This document shows positions 17,675-26,780 of a stretch of DNA of 64,000 bases, piece after piece (position 1 is the stretch's first letter; every line of letters starts with the position of its first letter). The stretch comes from an uncultured Oxalobacteraceae bacterium (GTDB taxonomy: Bacteria > Pseudomonadota > Gammaproteobacteria > Burkholderiales > Burkholderiaceae_D): assembly GCA_903893945.1 (NCBI GenBank), contig CAITOF010000027.1, positions 1-64,000 on the forward strand, in the 5' to 3' direction. The position numbers and the translations under genes were made by a program. The notes beneath the pieces were generated by a model. That model made no database searches, was not told the origin of the DNA, and saw only the letters and a program-made list of their open reading frames with translations.

Positions 17675-18769
17675 ATGATAAACGACAATCTCTCTTTTCT
17701 GGCACAAAGCATCAAAGCCTGGGGAAAAGAATGCGGGTTCGCCGAGGTCCGGATTACCGACATCGACCTGTCCATCCACGAGGCCGGGTTAACCGCCTGG
17801 CTGGCCGCCGGACACCACGGCGACATGGACTATATGGCAACTCACGGGCTGAAACGGGCCAGACCGGCTGAATTGGTCCCAAATGCCAGGCGCGCCATCA
17901 TGGTCCGCATGGATTACCTGCCCGAAGACAGCCTGCCAAACTGGCGCGAACTGGAAATGGCGGCCAGTCGGCAACCGGAACAGGCGGTGATTTCACTTTA
18001 CGCACGCGGCCGAGATTACCACAACGTGCTCAAAACCAGGCTGCGCGAATTGGCGCGCCGGATTGAAACCGAGATCGGTCCCTTTGGCTATCGGGTTTTT
18101 ACCGATTCGGCACCTGTCATGGAAGTGGCACTTGCCGAAAAAGCAGGTCTGGGCTGGCGTGGCAAACATACCCTGCTGCTGAATCAGCATGCCGGCTCCA
18201 CGTTTTTTATCGGCGAGATCGTCACCGATCTCGAGCTGCCCATCGATACGACCGAACCGCCAGCAAGCAGTCATTGCGGCAGCTGCACAGCCTGCATCAC
18301 CTGTTGCCCGACACAGGCGATTCTGGCGCCGTATCAGCTGGATGCGCGCCGATGCATTTCGTACCTGACCATCGAGCTCAAAGGCAGTATCCCGGTCGAA
18401 TTCAGGGCATTGATTGGTAATCGCGTCTATGGCTGCGATGACTGCCAGCTTTATTGCCCCTGGAATAAGTTTGCCCAACCGAGCGACCAGGCGGATTTTT
18501 CAGTCAGAAACGGACTGGATAATGCCCGTTTGATTGAGCTATCTGGGTGGACTGAAGACGATTTTCTGAACCGGCTTGCAGGTAGCCCGATCCGGCGCAT
18601 AGGGTACCGGCGCTGGTGCCGGAATCTGGCCGTGGGCCTGGGCAATGCAAGACGAAGTTTACGAAAAAAACAACTACCGACCGACGCAATTGATGCCGCC
18701 TTGCAGAGATACGCCCTGCACCCAGAGGAGCTGGTTCGGGAACACGCACTGTGGGCCCTGAAACAATAA
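17675..18769 (+). CDS. queG: Epoxyqueuosine reductase QueG
   Basis: QueG reduces epoxyqueuosine to queuosine in the wobble position of GUN-decoding tRNAs, using cobalamin and two 4Fe-4S clusters. The 364-residue protein shows the N-terminal GFAEVRIT and GHHGDMDYM segments. The first ferredoxin motif HCGSCTACITCCPTQAI has its first Cys at residue 201. The second is CDDCQLYCPWN, and a HEAT-like C-terminal region contains VREHALWALKQ. It is divergently arranged with tsaE, with 38 bases between the starts, so the promoters must overlap. Confidence 0.96.
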   Translation: MINDNLSFLAQSIKAWGKECGFAEVRITDIDLSIHEAGLTAWLAAGHHGDMDYMATHGLKRARPAELVPNARRAIMVRMDYLPEDSLPNWRELEMAASRQPEQAVISLYARGRDYHNVLKTRLRELARRIETEIGPFGYRVFTDSAPVMEVALAEKAGLGWRGKHTLLLNQHAGSTFFIGEIVTDLELPIDTTEPPASSHCGSCTACITCCPTQAILAPYQLDARRCISYLTIELKGSIPVEFRALIGNRVYGCDDCQLYCPWNKFAQPSDQADFSVRNGLDNARLIELSGWTEDDFLNRLAGSPIRRIGYRRWCRNLAVGLGNARRSLRKKQLPTDAIDAALQRYALHPEELVREHALWALKQ

Positions 18770-18848
18770 ATTGAAACTAGTCGGAACATCGTTTACAGTG
18801 GCATATACAGGTTGATCATTCCAGCCACCAGGTAAAAACGGATAAAAA

Positions 18849-19373
18849 ATGACTCAAGCAGACAGCCAATCAGACGATGATGCAAATTTATCCAATTTGC
18901 GCATCCGACCGGCGCATACCGGCGAAGCTGACGAGCTGACCCGGTTGGCAACGGCATCGAAGGCACACTGGAATTACTCACCGGAACAACTGGCGCTGTG
19001 GCGCGGCGAACTGACTGTGCCGCCTGATGTCATCTTCAATGGCCGGGCCTATGTCGGCGAGATCGACCATACACTGGTTGCCATGATGGTGCTTGCACCG
19101 GCCAAAATTACCTGGAAGCTCAGCCACTTCTTTGTGGCACCCGATCGTCTGAATCGGGGTATTGGCAAAGCGATGTTCAAACATGCCATCGGCATTGCAC
19201 AAAAACAGGGTGCAAGAGCATTTGCGATTGACGCGGATCCTCATGCCGAACCGTTTTATCTGGCCTGCGGTGCCATCCGCTCACATGCCATTGCGGCACC
19301 AATAGCCGACGATGCCAACCGTATTCGCCCGCAGATGCTGTTCACGATACAGGCAAAAAAATCGTATGACTGA
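18849..19373 (+). CDS. GNAT family N-acetyltransferase
   Basis: This 174-residue protein has the GNAT fold: LRIRPAHTGEADELTRLA at the start, motif A (HFFVAPDRLNRGIGKAMF, about residues 97-115) with a variant acetyl-CoA loop, and motif B (AIDADPHAEPFYLACGAI). The substrate is not identifiable. It converges with the pentapeptide-repeat gene; only seven bases separate the stop codons and no clear terminator lies between. Confidence 0.85.
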   Translation: MTQADSQSDDDANLSNLRIRPAHTGEADELTRLATASKAHWNYSPEQLALWRGELTVPPDVIFNGRAYVGEIDHTLVAMMVLAPAKITWKLSHFFVAPDRLNRGIGKAMFKHAIGIAQKQGARAFAIDADPHAEPFYLACGAIRSHAIAAPIADDANRIRPQMLFTIQAKKSYD

Positions 19374-19380
19374 ACCGGCA

Positions 19381-21411
19381 TTACCAGCCCGGCGGTTTGA
19401 GTGTGTGCAGTATTTTGCGAAATGATTCGTCGCGGTGCGTTTTGATATGATCGATCATCAGGTTCGACAACACAGCCGAACAGGTAAATGCGTCATTGAG
19501 GCCCACCATTCTGCTCATCCAGCTTTCATAATTGTCTTCGTTGCCAAACACCTCTGGAGCCAGTTCGTGGGCCTTCTGCATTAATCCGGCCGCGTAATAC
19601 CTTAAGGCGACCGGCGAATCATTTTCAGTGCCAAAAATTCTGACCGACGACAATTTGGAAAACACCGCCGCAAGAATCAGCAGATGCTGGGCCTTCACGC
19701 TGGCCGACGCATTCTGAATTTCAAATTTTGCCAGCACCGTTGCAAAATGCGCCTTTTCCAGCGTAGAAATGTCAGCAACATGCGCCGGTTTGCGGTTCGA
19801 AATACCTTTTTCCAACAGAGGGGAGAAGACGTTCGTCAGTGCACTCTGTTCGTCAGGATCACATAATTTCCGGTTCCCGTTCCCGGTCGACAGCGCATCG
19901 GCGAACAGCGTGGCGTAATCGGCATCTGTCTGGGCGCCTTCAGCAACAGGGTGGCGGCTAACCCAAAACGTCTCGAACAACCGGCCAAATTTGGCCTGAT
20001 TCGCCAGATAGGCATAGGCATCGGCAAACAAGCCGAACTGTCTGTAAACCGTGGCCATATCCGGATTGTAGACGCCTACTTCATTCCTGAAGTACGCAAT
20101 ATGATTCCAATTGTGATCCTTATCCAGCGCCAGCTTGGCGCTGATCGAGTTTTTTGACAGAACCAGACTGTAGTTTGAACCGCCTTCCTGATGAACAAAA
20201 CCGAATGCAGGATCGTCATCGTCGATATTGTGCAGCTCACTAATTCCATTCTGTTCGAGATAACTGCGCACCGGCTCCAATTGTGGCGTAGCCAGATAGA
20301 CGCCGTAAAGCGTCATTGCTTTTAATCTGACTGCCTCATTTCTGTGCCGGATACCATGCAGGATCAGTTGAACAAAAAACCCGTTATTTTTAAGCATGAA
20401 TTGCTGTTTTTCACCTTCCGGCAGAACGCCAATCAGGTCTGCCAGCAGGTGGAATTCAACATGACCCCGGATGTCCAGTTTCCCTGTATTGGCCGCGGCC
20501 ACTTTAGGTGCCACAACCCTAGTTTTGACATAACCGGCAATTTCGGGGTCGCGGCAATAGATCGGGTTTTTCAACCAGATGGCCAGCAATGCTTTGTGGA
20601 CTGAGGCAACATCGGTCTGCCCCAGGGAATGGATGACCTGGTGCATCAGGTTCAACTTCAGGTCGTTATAGTCGCTATCGATGGAGTCGATGGCACTCAG
20701 TATGCTTTTGCCGCCGTTATTCAGATGATTGAGTTCCAGGTCGAGATTGTCCGGACTCCACTCCGGAAAAGCCAGTGTTATGCGGGCGCCCTTCAATCTG
20801 GCGCCATCAAAACGGGCACCGGTAATGGATACGTTTTCCAGCAGGGCGTCATTCAGATCCGCATCGACGAGCTGCGCATGGTTCAGACGGGTCGAGACCA
20901 GACACGCCCTGGCCAGATTGGCCCTGCCCAGATCAGCGTCCTGCAAATCAAGCTTGCGAAACATGACGCCGGTTAGCGTGGCGCGATTCAGATTGGCCTG
21001 GTGCATTTTGACATTAACCAGGCTGACACCTGTCAAATCAATATTGGCCATATCGGCATAATGCAATTCGGCGCCGCTCAGATTCACGGCTCTGCGCAAC
21101 GGCGGCGCATCATCAATCTGAATTTCCAGTACGGTACACGACGCATTTTCCGGGTCACTGACTATGTTGAACCTGCCGCGCTGGTCCTGGTTCGAAAGTT
21201 GCCATAATTTAAGGAATGCGCCAACTTGCTCATGAATGTCTGCAGAATGATAAAAGGTATGCAGGTGGGCTCTGGCGTCGCCATGGTGCATGCCGCAAAT
21301 CCAGTCGACCATGTTTCCAAAAAAGGTGTTTAAATCGCCGGTGCTTCTGGCTTCCCTGACAAAAGCGACATCCAGTTTGTTGAATGAAAAATAATTGACC
21401 AGATCACGCAC
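19381..21411 (-). CDS. Pentapeptide-repeat protein with SopA/NleL-like (HECT-type E3 ligase) architecture
   Basis: The 676-residue protein has three parts. After an N-terminal region of about 105 residues, roughly 20 pentapeptide repeats (A(D/N)LxxA-type, residues about 106-212) predict a right-handed beta-helix. A helical central region (about 215-480) follows, then a C-terminal region ending with AFTCSAVLSNLM. The cysteine there, Cys644, lies 32 residues from the end. In the Salmonella SopA and E. coli NleL ubiquitin-ligase effectors, a beta-helix, a central domain and a catalytic domain occur in this order, and the catalytic Cys753 of 782 sits 29 residues from the end. A HECT-like E3 ligase is therefore the leading inference. 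No secretion genes are nearby. An ordinary pentapeptide protein of other function remains possible. Confidence 0.65.
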   Translation of the reverse strand: MRDLVNYFSFNKLDVAFVREARSTGDLNTFFGNMVDWICGMHHGDARAHLHTFYHSADIHEQVGAFLKLWQLSNQDQRGRFNIVSDPENASCTVLEIQIDDAPPLRRAVNLSGAELHYADMANIDLTGVSLVNVKMHQANLNRATLTGVMFRKLDLQDADLGRANLARACLVSTRLNHAQLVDADLNDALLENVSITGARFDGARLKGARITLAFPEWSPDNLDLELNHLNNGGKSILSAIDSIDSDYNDLKLNLMHQVIHSLGQTDVASVHKALLAIWLKNPIYCRDPEIAGYVKTRVVAPKVAAANTGKLDIRGHVEFHLLADLIGVLPEGEKQQFMLKNNGFFVQLILHGIRHRNEAVRLKAMTLYGVYLATPQLEPVRSYLEQNGISELHNIDDDDPAFGFVHQEGGSNYSLVLSKNSISAKLALDKDHNWNHIAYFRNEVGVYNPDMATVYRQFGLFADAYAYLANQAKFGRLFETFWVSRHPVAEGAQTDADYATLFADALSTGNGNRKLCDPDEQSALTNVFSPLLEKGISNRKPAHVADISTLEKAHFATVLAKFEIQNASASVKAQHLLILAAVFSKLSSVRIFGTENDSPVALRYYAAGLMQKAHELAPEVFGNEDNYESWMSRMVGLNDAFTCSAVLSNLMIDHIKTHRDESFRKILHTLKPPGW

Positions 21412-21607
21412 TGCACGTTACCTCACAAAAGGGGATGGGAATTAGCGGCAAGTCTGGTCACATTATTCCTGCAGGCAGTGCATTTGCCAATATCGGAATT
21501 CTACGGCCGTAGCATTACGATCTGGTCTGAAAAACAGAACGGTTACCGGACTGGCGAAGGTCGATGATGTGTCGTGCGGGCCCACGAATTAAAAGGCGGC
21601 GTGCGCG

Positions 21608-22486
21608 TTAAGCGCTCTGGGAACCGGCTGATTTGCTGTCCATTAGCGGCAGCGTAAAACTGAATATGGTGCCGCCCGCTGGATTGGGCCGATAAGTCAG
21701 TTGCCCCCCGTGGGATTCGATGATGGTGCGGCAGATATTCAAACCCATCCCCATACCATCCGCCTTGGTTGAAAAAAAAGGCGAAAACAACCGGGAGCCG
21801 ATCTCGTTCGAGATGCCGGTACCATGGTCAATAAAATCCACCTGAACAAGCGCTCCATTGATTGCAGCACAAATATGCAATTCACGGTTTTTTACGGCGG
21901 GATCCTGCATCGCCTGAAACGCATTGCGCGTCAGATTCAATATCACCTGCTCCAGCGCCACCTTTTCAACAAAAACCGGCGGCAATGGTTCCGTCAGATT
22001 AATGTCGAGCTCGGTCCTGTAAGTTTTGGCCTGCAGTTCAATCAAAGGCAGCACCGCTTGAAAAACGTCCCTGAACTGCAGCACCATCCGTTGCGGTTCA
22101 CGCCTGACAACGAAATCTTGGACGCTCGTTATGATCTGGCTGGCACGGATGGTCTGTTTTTGCACCTCGATCAATGCGGTTTCCATATCCTGCTTTTGAT
22201 AGTCGCCCACCTTTAACAGGTGCAGCAGACCGCTCGCATAAGTACTGATAGCGGCCAGCGGTTGATTCAATTCATGCGCCATCACCGCCGCCATTTCCCC
22301 CATCGCTGATAATCGGTCGGCGCGTTTCATGTTTTCTTCGTGCGCCTGCAGCCGCTTTTTCAAATCGGCTTCGAGTGCCTGACGCTGCACAACGGAACGC
22401 CATAACGCCCACAGGCACACTGCCAGGCCCATGCCGGACAGCACCACAGCAACAACCAGGTAGGGAGAAGAAGTGTATATAGCCAA
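21608..22486 (-). CDS. Orphan sensor histidine kinase
   Basis: The 292-residue protein has one N-terminal membrane helix (YLVVAVVLSGMGLAVCLWALW), a short coiled segment and the kinase core. The H-box MAHELNQPLAAIS contains the phospho-accepting His71, typical of the FixL/DctB class. The N-box is ILNLTRNAFQAM and the G boxes are DHGTGI and GMGMGLNICR. There is no periplasmic sensor loop, so it may sense a membrane or cytoplasmic signal or need a partner. No response regulator gene is adjacent. It lies upstream of the SopA/NleL-like gene on the same strand, 196 bases away, and could be co-transcribed with it. Confidence 0.93.
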   Translation of the reverse strand: MAIYTSSPYLVVAVVLSGMGLAVCLWALWRSVVQRQALEADLKKRLQAHEENMKRADRLSAMGEMAAVMAHELNQPLAAISTYASGLLHLLKVGDYQKQDMETALIEVQKQTIRASQIITSVQDFVVRREPQRMVLQFRDVFQAVLPLIELQAKTYRTELDINLTEPLPPVFVEKVALEQVILNLTRNAFQAMQDPAVKNRELHICAAINGALVQVDFIDHGTGISNEIGSRLFSPFFSTKADGMGMGLNICRTIIESHGGQLTYRPNPAGGTIFSFTLPLMDSKSAGSQSA

Positions 22487-22716
22487 AATAAGTACGTGCA
22501 GTCGGGAGGGTATCAGTCATCAGTGGCGATCAGCGTTATTATATTTCAGCTAATTTTACGATGGTAGGAAATTATCTTTTTTATGGCAATTATGAATTGC
22601 CGAGGGCCGGGTTCAGGTGACAGCGTGCGCACAGCCTGAAAATTGACACCAATAGACAGGCCAAAGGCAAATCATTTATTTCATTACAGGAAATTATTCA
22701 TTGTGCTGTGCACAAT

Positions 22717-22995
22717 TTTCGCTTGCATAATTAGAAATTTTCCACAAATTAACCACAATTCCAAATCAGTTCTGTCATGCGGGCAGGTTGAAATTGCGTA
22801 TCCAAAATGGCTGTGCTATCGTTGCACCCAACGTGAATTTGGCAGGTAGTCAAAAATCGGAAAAATCCGAAAACACCGAGGAGACCGCGTTTCAATATAG
22901 CTAGGAGTGCCGTTTAAAAAAGCATGATATTAGCAAAAACGCGAAAGTAGTTTTAAGGGCGTATTTAAAGGTGTTACCTTTGATACGCCTTTTTT
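22717..22995 (+). ncRNA. Candidate small RNA ending at an orphan terminator
   Basis: A canonical terminator at 22958-22995 has no open reading frame upstream on its strand. A small hairpin and a purine-rich stretch precede it, and an operator-like palindrome ends at 22716. The region is consistent with a small RNA of 100-280 nucleotides. The 5' end is unknown; the coordinates mark the maximum extent I would consider. No known RNA family was recognised. Confidence 0.3.
22958..22995 (+). terminator. Orphan Rho-independent terminator
   Basis: GGCGTAT pairs with ATACGCC and, after a small internal mismatch, AAAGG pairs with CCTTT. Six T residues follow. It sits 92 bases before ogt, with no gene reading into it from the left. 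Confidence 0.85.
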
Positions 22996-23086
22996 GTATC
23001 AACTGTGCTTAATGGTGCCGACGATGGCAATTCAGGCGCGTCGATTCGGTTCCGTTGTTCCCTTGTCCCGTTGTCGGTAATCTCAA

Positions 23087-23575
23087 ATGAACCAGGCCTT
23101 CCCGTTTAATACCATCATCGCTGCGCCGTTCGGGGCCATTGGCGTCCGGGCCGATTCGGACCACCTAAAAGAACTGGTTTACCTGCCCCCGGGTACCACA
23201 CCGGTGGATCCGGCAACTCCGCTTACAAAAGAAATAGCCCATCAATTACAGTGCTATTTTGCCAGTCCCGGCTATCAGTTCGATTTGCCGCTGCTGACGC
23301 AGGGCACTGATTATCAGCACAGAGTGTGGAATGCCATTGGGCAGATTCCAAGCGGTCAGGTAGTCACGTATGGGCAACTTGCCAGACAGATCGGATCTGC
23401 GCCGCGCGCCGTCGGTCAGGCCTGCGGGGCGAATTTTTATCCACTTATCATTCCCTGTCATCGGGTCACGGCAGCCCACGGCGTAGGGGGGTTTGGTAAT
23501 CAGGATGACGCTGGCAGCTACCACGTGCGGATCAAACGGTGGCTGCTAACCCATGAAGGTGTGCATGGCTATTAA
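23087..23575 (+). CDS. ogt: Methylated-DNA--protein-cysteine methyltransferase
   Basis: This suicide repair protein removes alkyl groups from O6-methylguanine. The 162-residue length is that of Ogt. The active-site motif IIPCHRV contains Cys124, preceded by the DNA-binding helix segment GSAPRAVGQACGAN and TYGQLARQIG. The Asn of the Asn-hinge is present (GANFYPL). Its end overlaps the xerD start by 11 bases. Confidence 0.96.
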   Translation: MNQAFPFNTIIAAPFGAIGVRADSDHLKELVYLPPGTTPVDPATPLTKEIAHQLQCYFASPGYQFDLPLLTQGTDYQHRVWNAIGQIPSGQVVTYGQLARQIGSAPRAVGQACGANFYPLIIPCHRVTAAHGVGGFGNQDDAGSYHVRIKRWLLTHEGVHGY

Positions 23576-24464
23576 TGAACGAATCCAGTCCGAGATTGAT
23601 GAATTCTGCGAAACGCTGTGGCTGGAAGACGGTCTGTCGAAAAACACTCTGGATGCCTACCGGCGTGATCTCACCCTGTTCGCACGATGGCTGGAGTCTG
23701 AACAACAGGCTACATTGACCGGCATTTCGTCCGGGGATATCGAGCGCTATATGCAGTATCTTGAGGGCGGCAAGGCGACCAGCGCCAATCGCCGCCTGAC
23801 TGTTTTTAAACGCTACTTCCAGCATGCATTGCGCCAGAATAAAATTACCGTTGACCCGACATTAAAGATCGCTTCTGCCAAAACACCGTCTCGAAACATT
23901 CAGACGTTAAGCGAGGCGCAAGTCGAGGCGCTCCTTGCAGCGCCGGATGTCAACAGCGCGCTGGGCTGCCGTGATCGTTGCATGCTGGAATTGATGTATG
24001 CGAGTGGCTTGCGGGTCACCGAATTGGTGCTGATTAAAATTCAGGAAGTCAGCATGAATGATCACGTCTTGCGTATCACAGGTAAAGGTGACAAAACCCG
24101 GCTGATTCCCTTCGGTGAAATTGCCGGCGGCTGGATCAGCCGCTATTTATCCGGGTCACGCCCGCTGATCATGAATGGAAAAGTTGATGACGCCCTGTTT
24201 GTCACCGCACGTGGCACCGCGATGACTCGCCAGATGTTCTGGATACTGATCAAGAAATACAGCCAACAGGCGGAGATTAACGCTCCGCTGTCGCCGCATA
24301 CCTTGCGCCATGCATTTGCAACCCACCTCATCAATCACGGCGCGGACCTGCGTGTCGTGCAGTTGTTATTGGGACACGCCGACATTTCCACCACGCAGAT
24401 TTATACGCACGTGGCACGGGAGCGTTTAAAACGCCTGCATAAAGAACATCATCCGCGCGGATGA
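23565..24464 (+). CDS. xerD: Site-specific tyrosine recombinase XerD
   Basis: XerD with XerC resolves chromosome dimers at dif. The 299-residue length matches XerD (298-300). An N-terminal SAM-like domain spans about residues 5-90. Catalytic residues are visible: Arg150 (ASGLRVTEL), Lys in the GKGDKTR beta-hairpin, HTLRHAFATH (His and Arg), GHADISTTQ (His) and the nucleophile Tyr280 in IYTH. ATG 23565 is chosen because GAAGG lies five bases before it and the resulting length is typical; an upstream ATG at 23553 is in frame. Overlap with ogt implies co-transcription. Confidence 0.96.
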   Translation: MAINERIQSEIDEFCETLWLEDGLSKNTLDAYRRDLTLFARWLESEQQATLTGISSGDIERYMQYLEGGKATSANRRLTVFKRYFQHALRQNKITVDPTLKIASAKTPSRNIQTLSEAQVEALLAAPDVNSALGCRDRCMLELMYASGLRVTELVLIKIQEVSMNDHVLRITGKGDKTRLIPFGEIAGGWISRYLSGSRPLIMNGKVDDALFVTARGTAMTRQMFWILIKKYSQQAEINAPLSPHTLRHAFATHLINHGADLRVVQLLLGHADISTTQIYTHVARERLKRLHKEHHPRG

Positions 24465-24571
24465 TCAGGGTGTATCAGGCGATGACACGATCGATATCTC
24501 AATCCGGAATCCGATACCTGCCTGGATGGGCATCGATCGCTTTGCTGCGGGTTATTTTCGGGGCGACAGGC

Positions 24572-24976
24572 TCAATCTTTGCGCGAACCGTTAGCATTGC
24601 GTTCAATCAATTCGACTTTGTATCCGTCTGGATCGGTGATAAAGGCAATCACCGTTGAACCGCCTTTGACCGGACCGGCGTCACGGGTCACATTGCCTCC
24701 TGCTGCCTTCACTCTGGCACATGCGTCAGCCGCATTGTCGACCGCGATGGCAATGTGTCCGTAGGCGGTGCCCAGTTCATAGCTGTCTATCCCGTAATTG
24801 TAAGTCAGCTCCAGTTCTGCATGCTCCGGATTCGTGCCATAACCGACAAACGCCAGCGTGTATTTATAGTCGGGATTCTCGCTGATGCGCAGCAGGCTCA
24901 TGCCCATTACCTTGGTATAAAAATCAATCGAGCGCTGCAAGTTACCAACGCGCAACATGGTATGTAATATCCGCAT
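24572..24976 (-). CDS. gloA: Lactoylglutathione lyase (glyoxalase I)
   Basis: Glyoxalase I converts the methylglyoxal-glutathione hemithioacetal to S-lactoylglutathione. The 134-residue protein starts with the typical [12 protein letters not shown], which holds the first metal His. It continues with [10 protein letters not shown] (Glu), YGHIAIAVD (His) and [11 protein letters not shown] (Glu), giving the full metal-ligand set. The length is that of the bacterial nickel-dependent enzyme. It is a single gene convergent with xerD. Confidence 0.97.
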   Translation of the reverse strand: MRILHTMLRVGNLQRSIDFYTKVMGMSLLRISENPDYKYTLAFVGYGTNPEHAELELTYNYGIDSYELGTAYGHIAIAVDNAADACARVKAAGGNVTRDAGPVKGGSTVIAFITDPDGYKVELIERNANGSRKD

Positions 24977-25463
24977 ACTATCCTTTCGACACGGCAGATC
25001 ACTCCAGCGTGTTCATCCTGTTAAAAATCGCTACACCTGACCGGAGCCACTCGCGCGCCCGAACAGAACCGATTGCACAAAAAATTAATAAATTACTATC
25101 AAAACCAGCCACGGTGCTGACGCCGTATTACTGCCCCTTATTACTGTCTCTCATTACTGCCCCTCATTACTGCCCCTCATTACTGCCCCTCAATTACCGG
25201 GGCAGTTGGCTTGTCATCAACCCGCTCAATGAAAACAAGTTATCCATAAGACTAGTTTTTATTATAATTCAGTTCTGCGCCAGCATGTCCTTCCGTCCGA
25301 AATTCACACAAGCGAAAATAATTGCCATGTAACAGCCGTTATACAAAGAACCCGTTGCCTGTCGCTCGTGAAACAGTGTCTAATAACGGATCTTTTTTGA
25401 ACTGATCCCGAATCTGTCTGTGCCACTTACAGCAACCCGTTATTTACCACCTCCAACACTCCC
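24977..25463. other. 487-base intergenic region upstream of the efflux operon
   Basis: It contains the 13-bp tandem repeat at 25127-25191 and AT-rich stretches (for example around 25240-25275) that may hold the efflux promoter. An open frame across the repeat (25009-25332) gives a low-complexity product and has no ribosome-binding site, so it is not treated as a gene. No regulator gene lies here. Confidence 0.6.
25127..25191 (+). repeat. Five tandem copies of a 13-bp unit
   Basis: ATTACTGCCCCTC is repeated head to tail five times. Copies three to five are identical; the first differs by one base and the second by two. A degenerate partial unit follows. It lies about 270 bases before the mdtA-like start. 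The repeat could change in copy number by slipped replication. Confidence 0.95.
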
Positions 25464-26759
25464 ATGAACAATAACACGTCTTCCAGCACCACGCCCAACT
25501 CACCCGCCGCGCGACGCTGGCTCTGGATCATCGTCGCACTGACGCTGGTCGGCGCGGGCTATTTTTATTATTCGAAACCGGCCAAAGACGGTGTTGCAAA
25601 AACGGCGGGTGCAGCGGATGGCAACGCGCAGAAACGCGGCGCTGACGCACGAGGTCGGCCTACGCCGGTCGTGACCGCCGTCGCCAGGACTGATGACGTG
25701 AATGTCTATCTGAACGGTCTGGGCGCGGTGACACCCCTCGCAACGGTGACGGTCAAGTCACGCGTCGATGGTGAAATCATGAAAATCCATTTCAAGGAAG
25801 GTCAGATGGTCAGGAAGGGGGAGGTATTGGCAGAAATCGATCCACGTCCCTATCAGGCTGCCCTATTACAGGCCGAAGGACAGCTCATGCGCGACAAAGC
25901 ACTGCTGACTGACGCAAAACTGGACCTGGCCCGTTACCAGACACTTTTGAAACAGGATTCCATTGCATCGCAACAGGTCGACACACAGGTCGCACTGGTT
26001 CAGCAATATGAGGGCACTGTCAGGATTGACGAGGGTGCACTGGCCACGGCAAAACTGAATCTGACTTATTCCACAGTGACGGCGCCGGTTTCTGGCCGGG
26101 TCGGATTGCGTCAGGTCGATATCGGCAACGTCATACACGCCGCCGACACCACCGGCTTTGTCATCATCACCCAACTGCAACCGATGTCCGTGTTATTTTC
26201 TCTGCCCGAAGACAGCATCCCGGACCTGATGAAAAAAATAAAATCGGGCAGCAAGATTGCCGTGGACGCCTATGATCGCGCCTTTACCAGCAAAATCACC
26301 AGCGGCACTCTGGAAACCATTGATAACCAGATCGACCCGACCACCGGCATGGTGAAATTGCGCGCCACCTACGCCAACACGGATTTAACCCTGTTTCCGA
26401 GCCAATTCGTCAATGCACAGGTATTACTGGAAACCCGGCACGCTGTGATCGCCATTCCAAGTGCCGGCGTGCAACACGGGCGCTCGGGCACATTTGCTTT
26501 TGTGGTCAATCAGGACAACACGGTCACACAACGTGACATTGTGGTCGGCACTGTGCAGGGTAGCAAGAGTGAAATCGTGTCCGGCCTGACGCTGGGCGAA
26601 ACAGTGGTTATTGATGGCGCCGACAAGTTGCGCGATGGCGCCAGTGTCGATATTTCCAGCAATACGGATAGCGGCAAAGGCGATAAAGGCAGCAAAACAG
26701 GTTCCGGTAACAGCAGGCACGACAAATCGGCGGCGGCGGCTCCGGCAGCAACCCATTAA
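25464..26759 (+). CDS. mdtA: RND efflux periplasmic adaptor subunit (MdtA-like)
   Basis: The membrane-fusion protein links the inner-membrane pump to the outer-membrane channel. The 431-residue protein has an N-terminal membrane anchor (WLWIIVALTLVGAGYFYY). The lipoyl half-motifs are KSRVDGEIMKIHFKEGQMVRKG and VTAPVSGRVGLRQVDIGN. An alpha-hairpin lies between them, a beta-barrel region follows, and the tail is Gly/Lys/Ser-rich. The order mdtA-mdtB-mdtC is the enterobacterial MdtABC order, in which bile salts and novobiocin are substrates; the substrate here is unknown. First gene of the efflux operon. Confidence 0.93.
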   Translation: MNNNTSSSTTPNSPAARRWLWIIVALTLVGAGYFYYSKPAKDGVAKTAGAADGNAQKRGADARGRPTPVVTAVARTDDVNVYLNGLGAVTPLATVTVKSRVDGEIMKIHFKEGQMVRKGEVLAEIDPRPYQAALLQAEGQLMRDKALLTDAKLDLARYQTLLKQDSIASQQVDTQVALVQQYEGTVRIDEGALATAKLNLTYSTVTAPVSGRVGLRQVDIGNVIHAADTTGFVIITQLQPMSVLFSLPEDSIPDLMKKIKSGSKIAVDAYDRAFTSKITSGTLETIDNQIDPTTGMVKLRATYANTDLTLFPSQFVNAQVLLETRHAVIAIPSAGVQHGRSGTFAFVVNQDNTVTQRDIVVGTVQGSKSEIVSGLTLGETVVIDGADKLRDGASVDISSNTDSGKGDKGSKTGSGNSRHDKSAAAAPAATH

Positions 26760-26780
26760 GCAGACGACTGATAGCCCACC

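Larger units (their letters stand above)
22487..23086. other. 600-base non-coding region with operator-like palindromes
   Basis: No convincing coding region lies here. It contains the inverted repeat GGCAATT-ATG-AATTGCC (22585-22601), the perfect palindrome ATTGTGC-TGT-GCACAAT (22700-22716), a small hairpin CGGA-AAAA-TCCG (about 22858-22869) and a strong orphan terminator (22958-22995). Confidence 0.6.

Noticed and set aside
22643-22849. 68-residue frame in the non-coding region
   Set aside because: No ribosome-binding site, no family resemblance, and rich in scattered Cys and aromatic residues as in random frames.
25009-25332. 107-residue open frame in the intergenic region before the efflux operon
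   Set aside because: Much of it comes from the 13-bp repeat, giving low-complexity sequence, and there is no ribosome-binding site.
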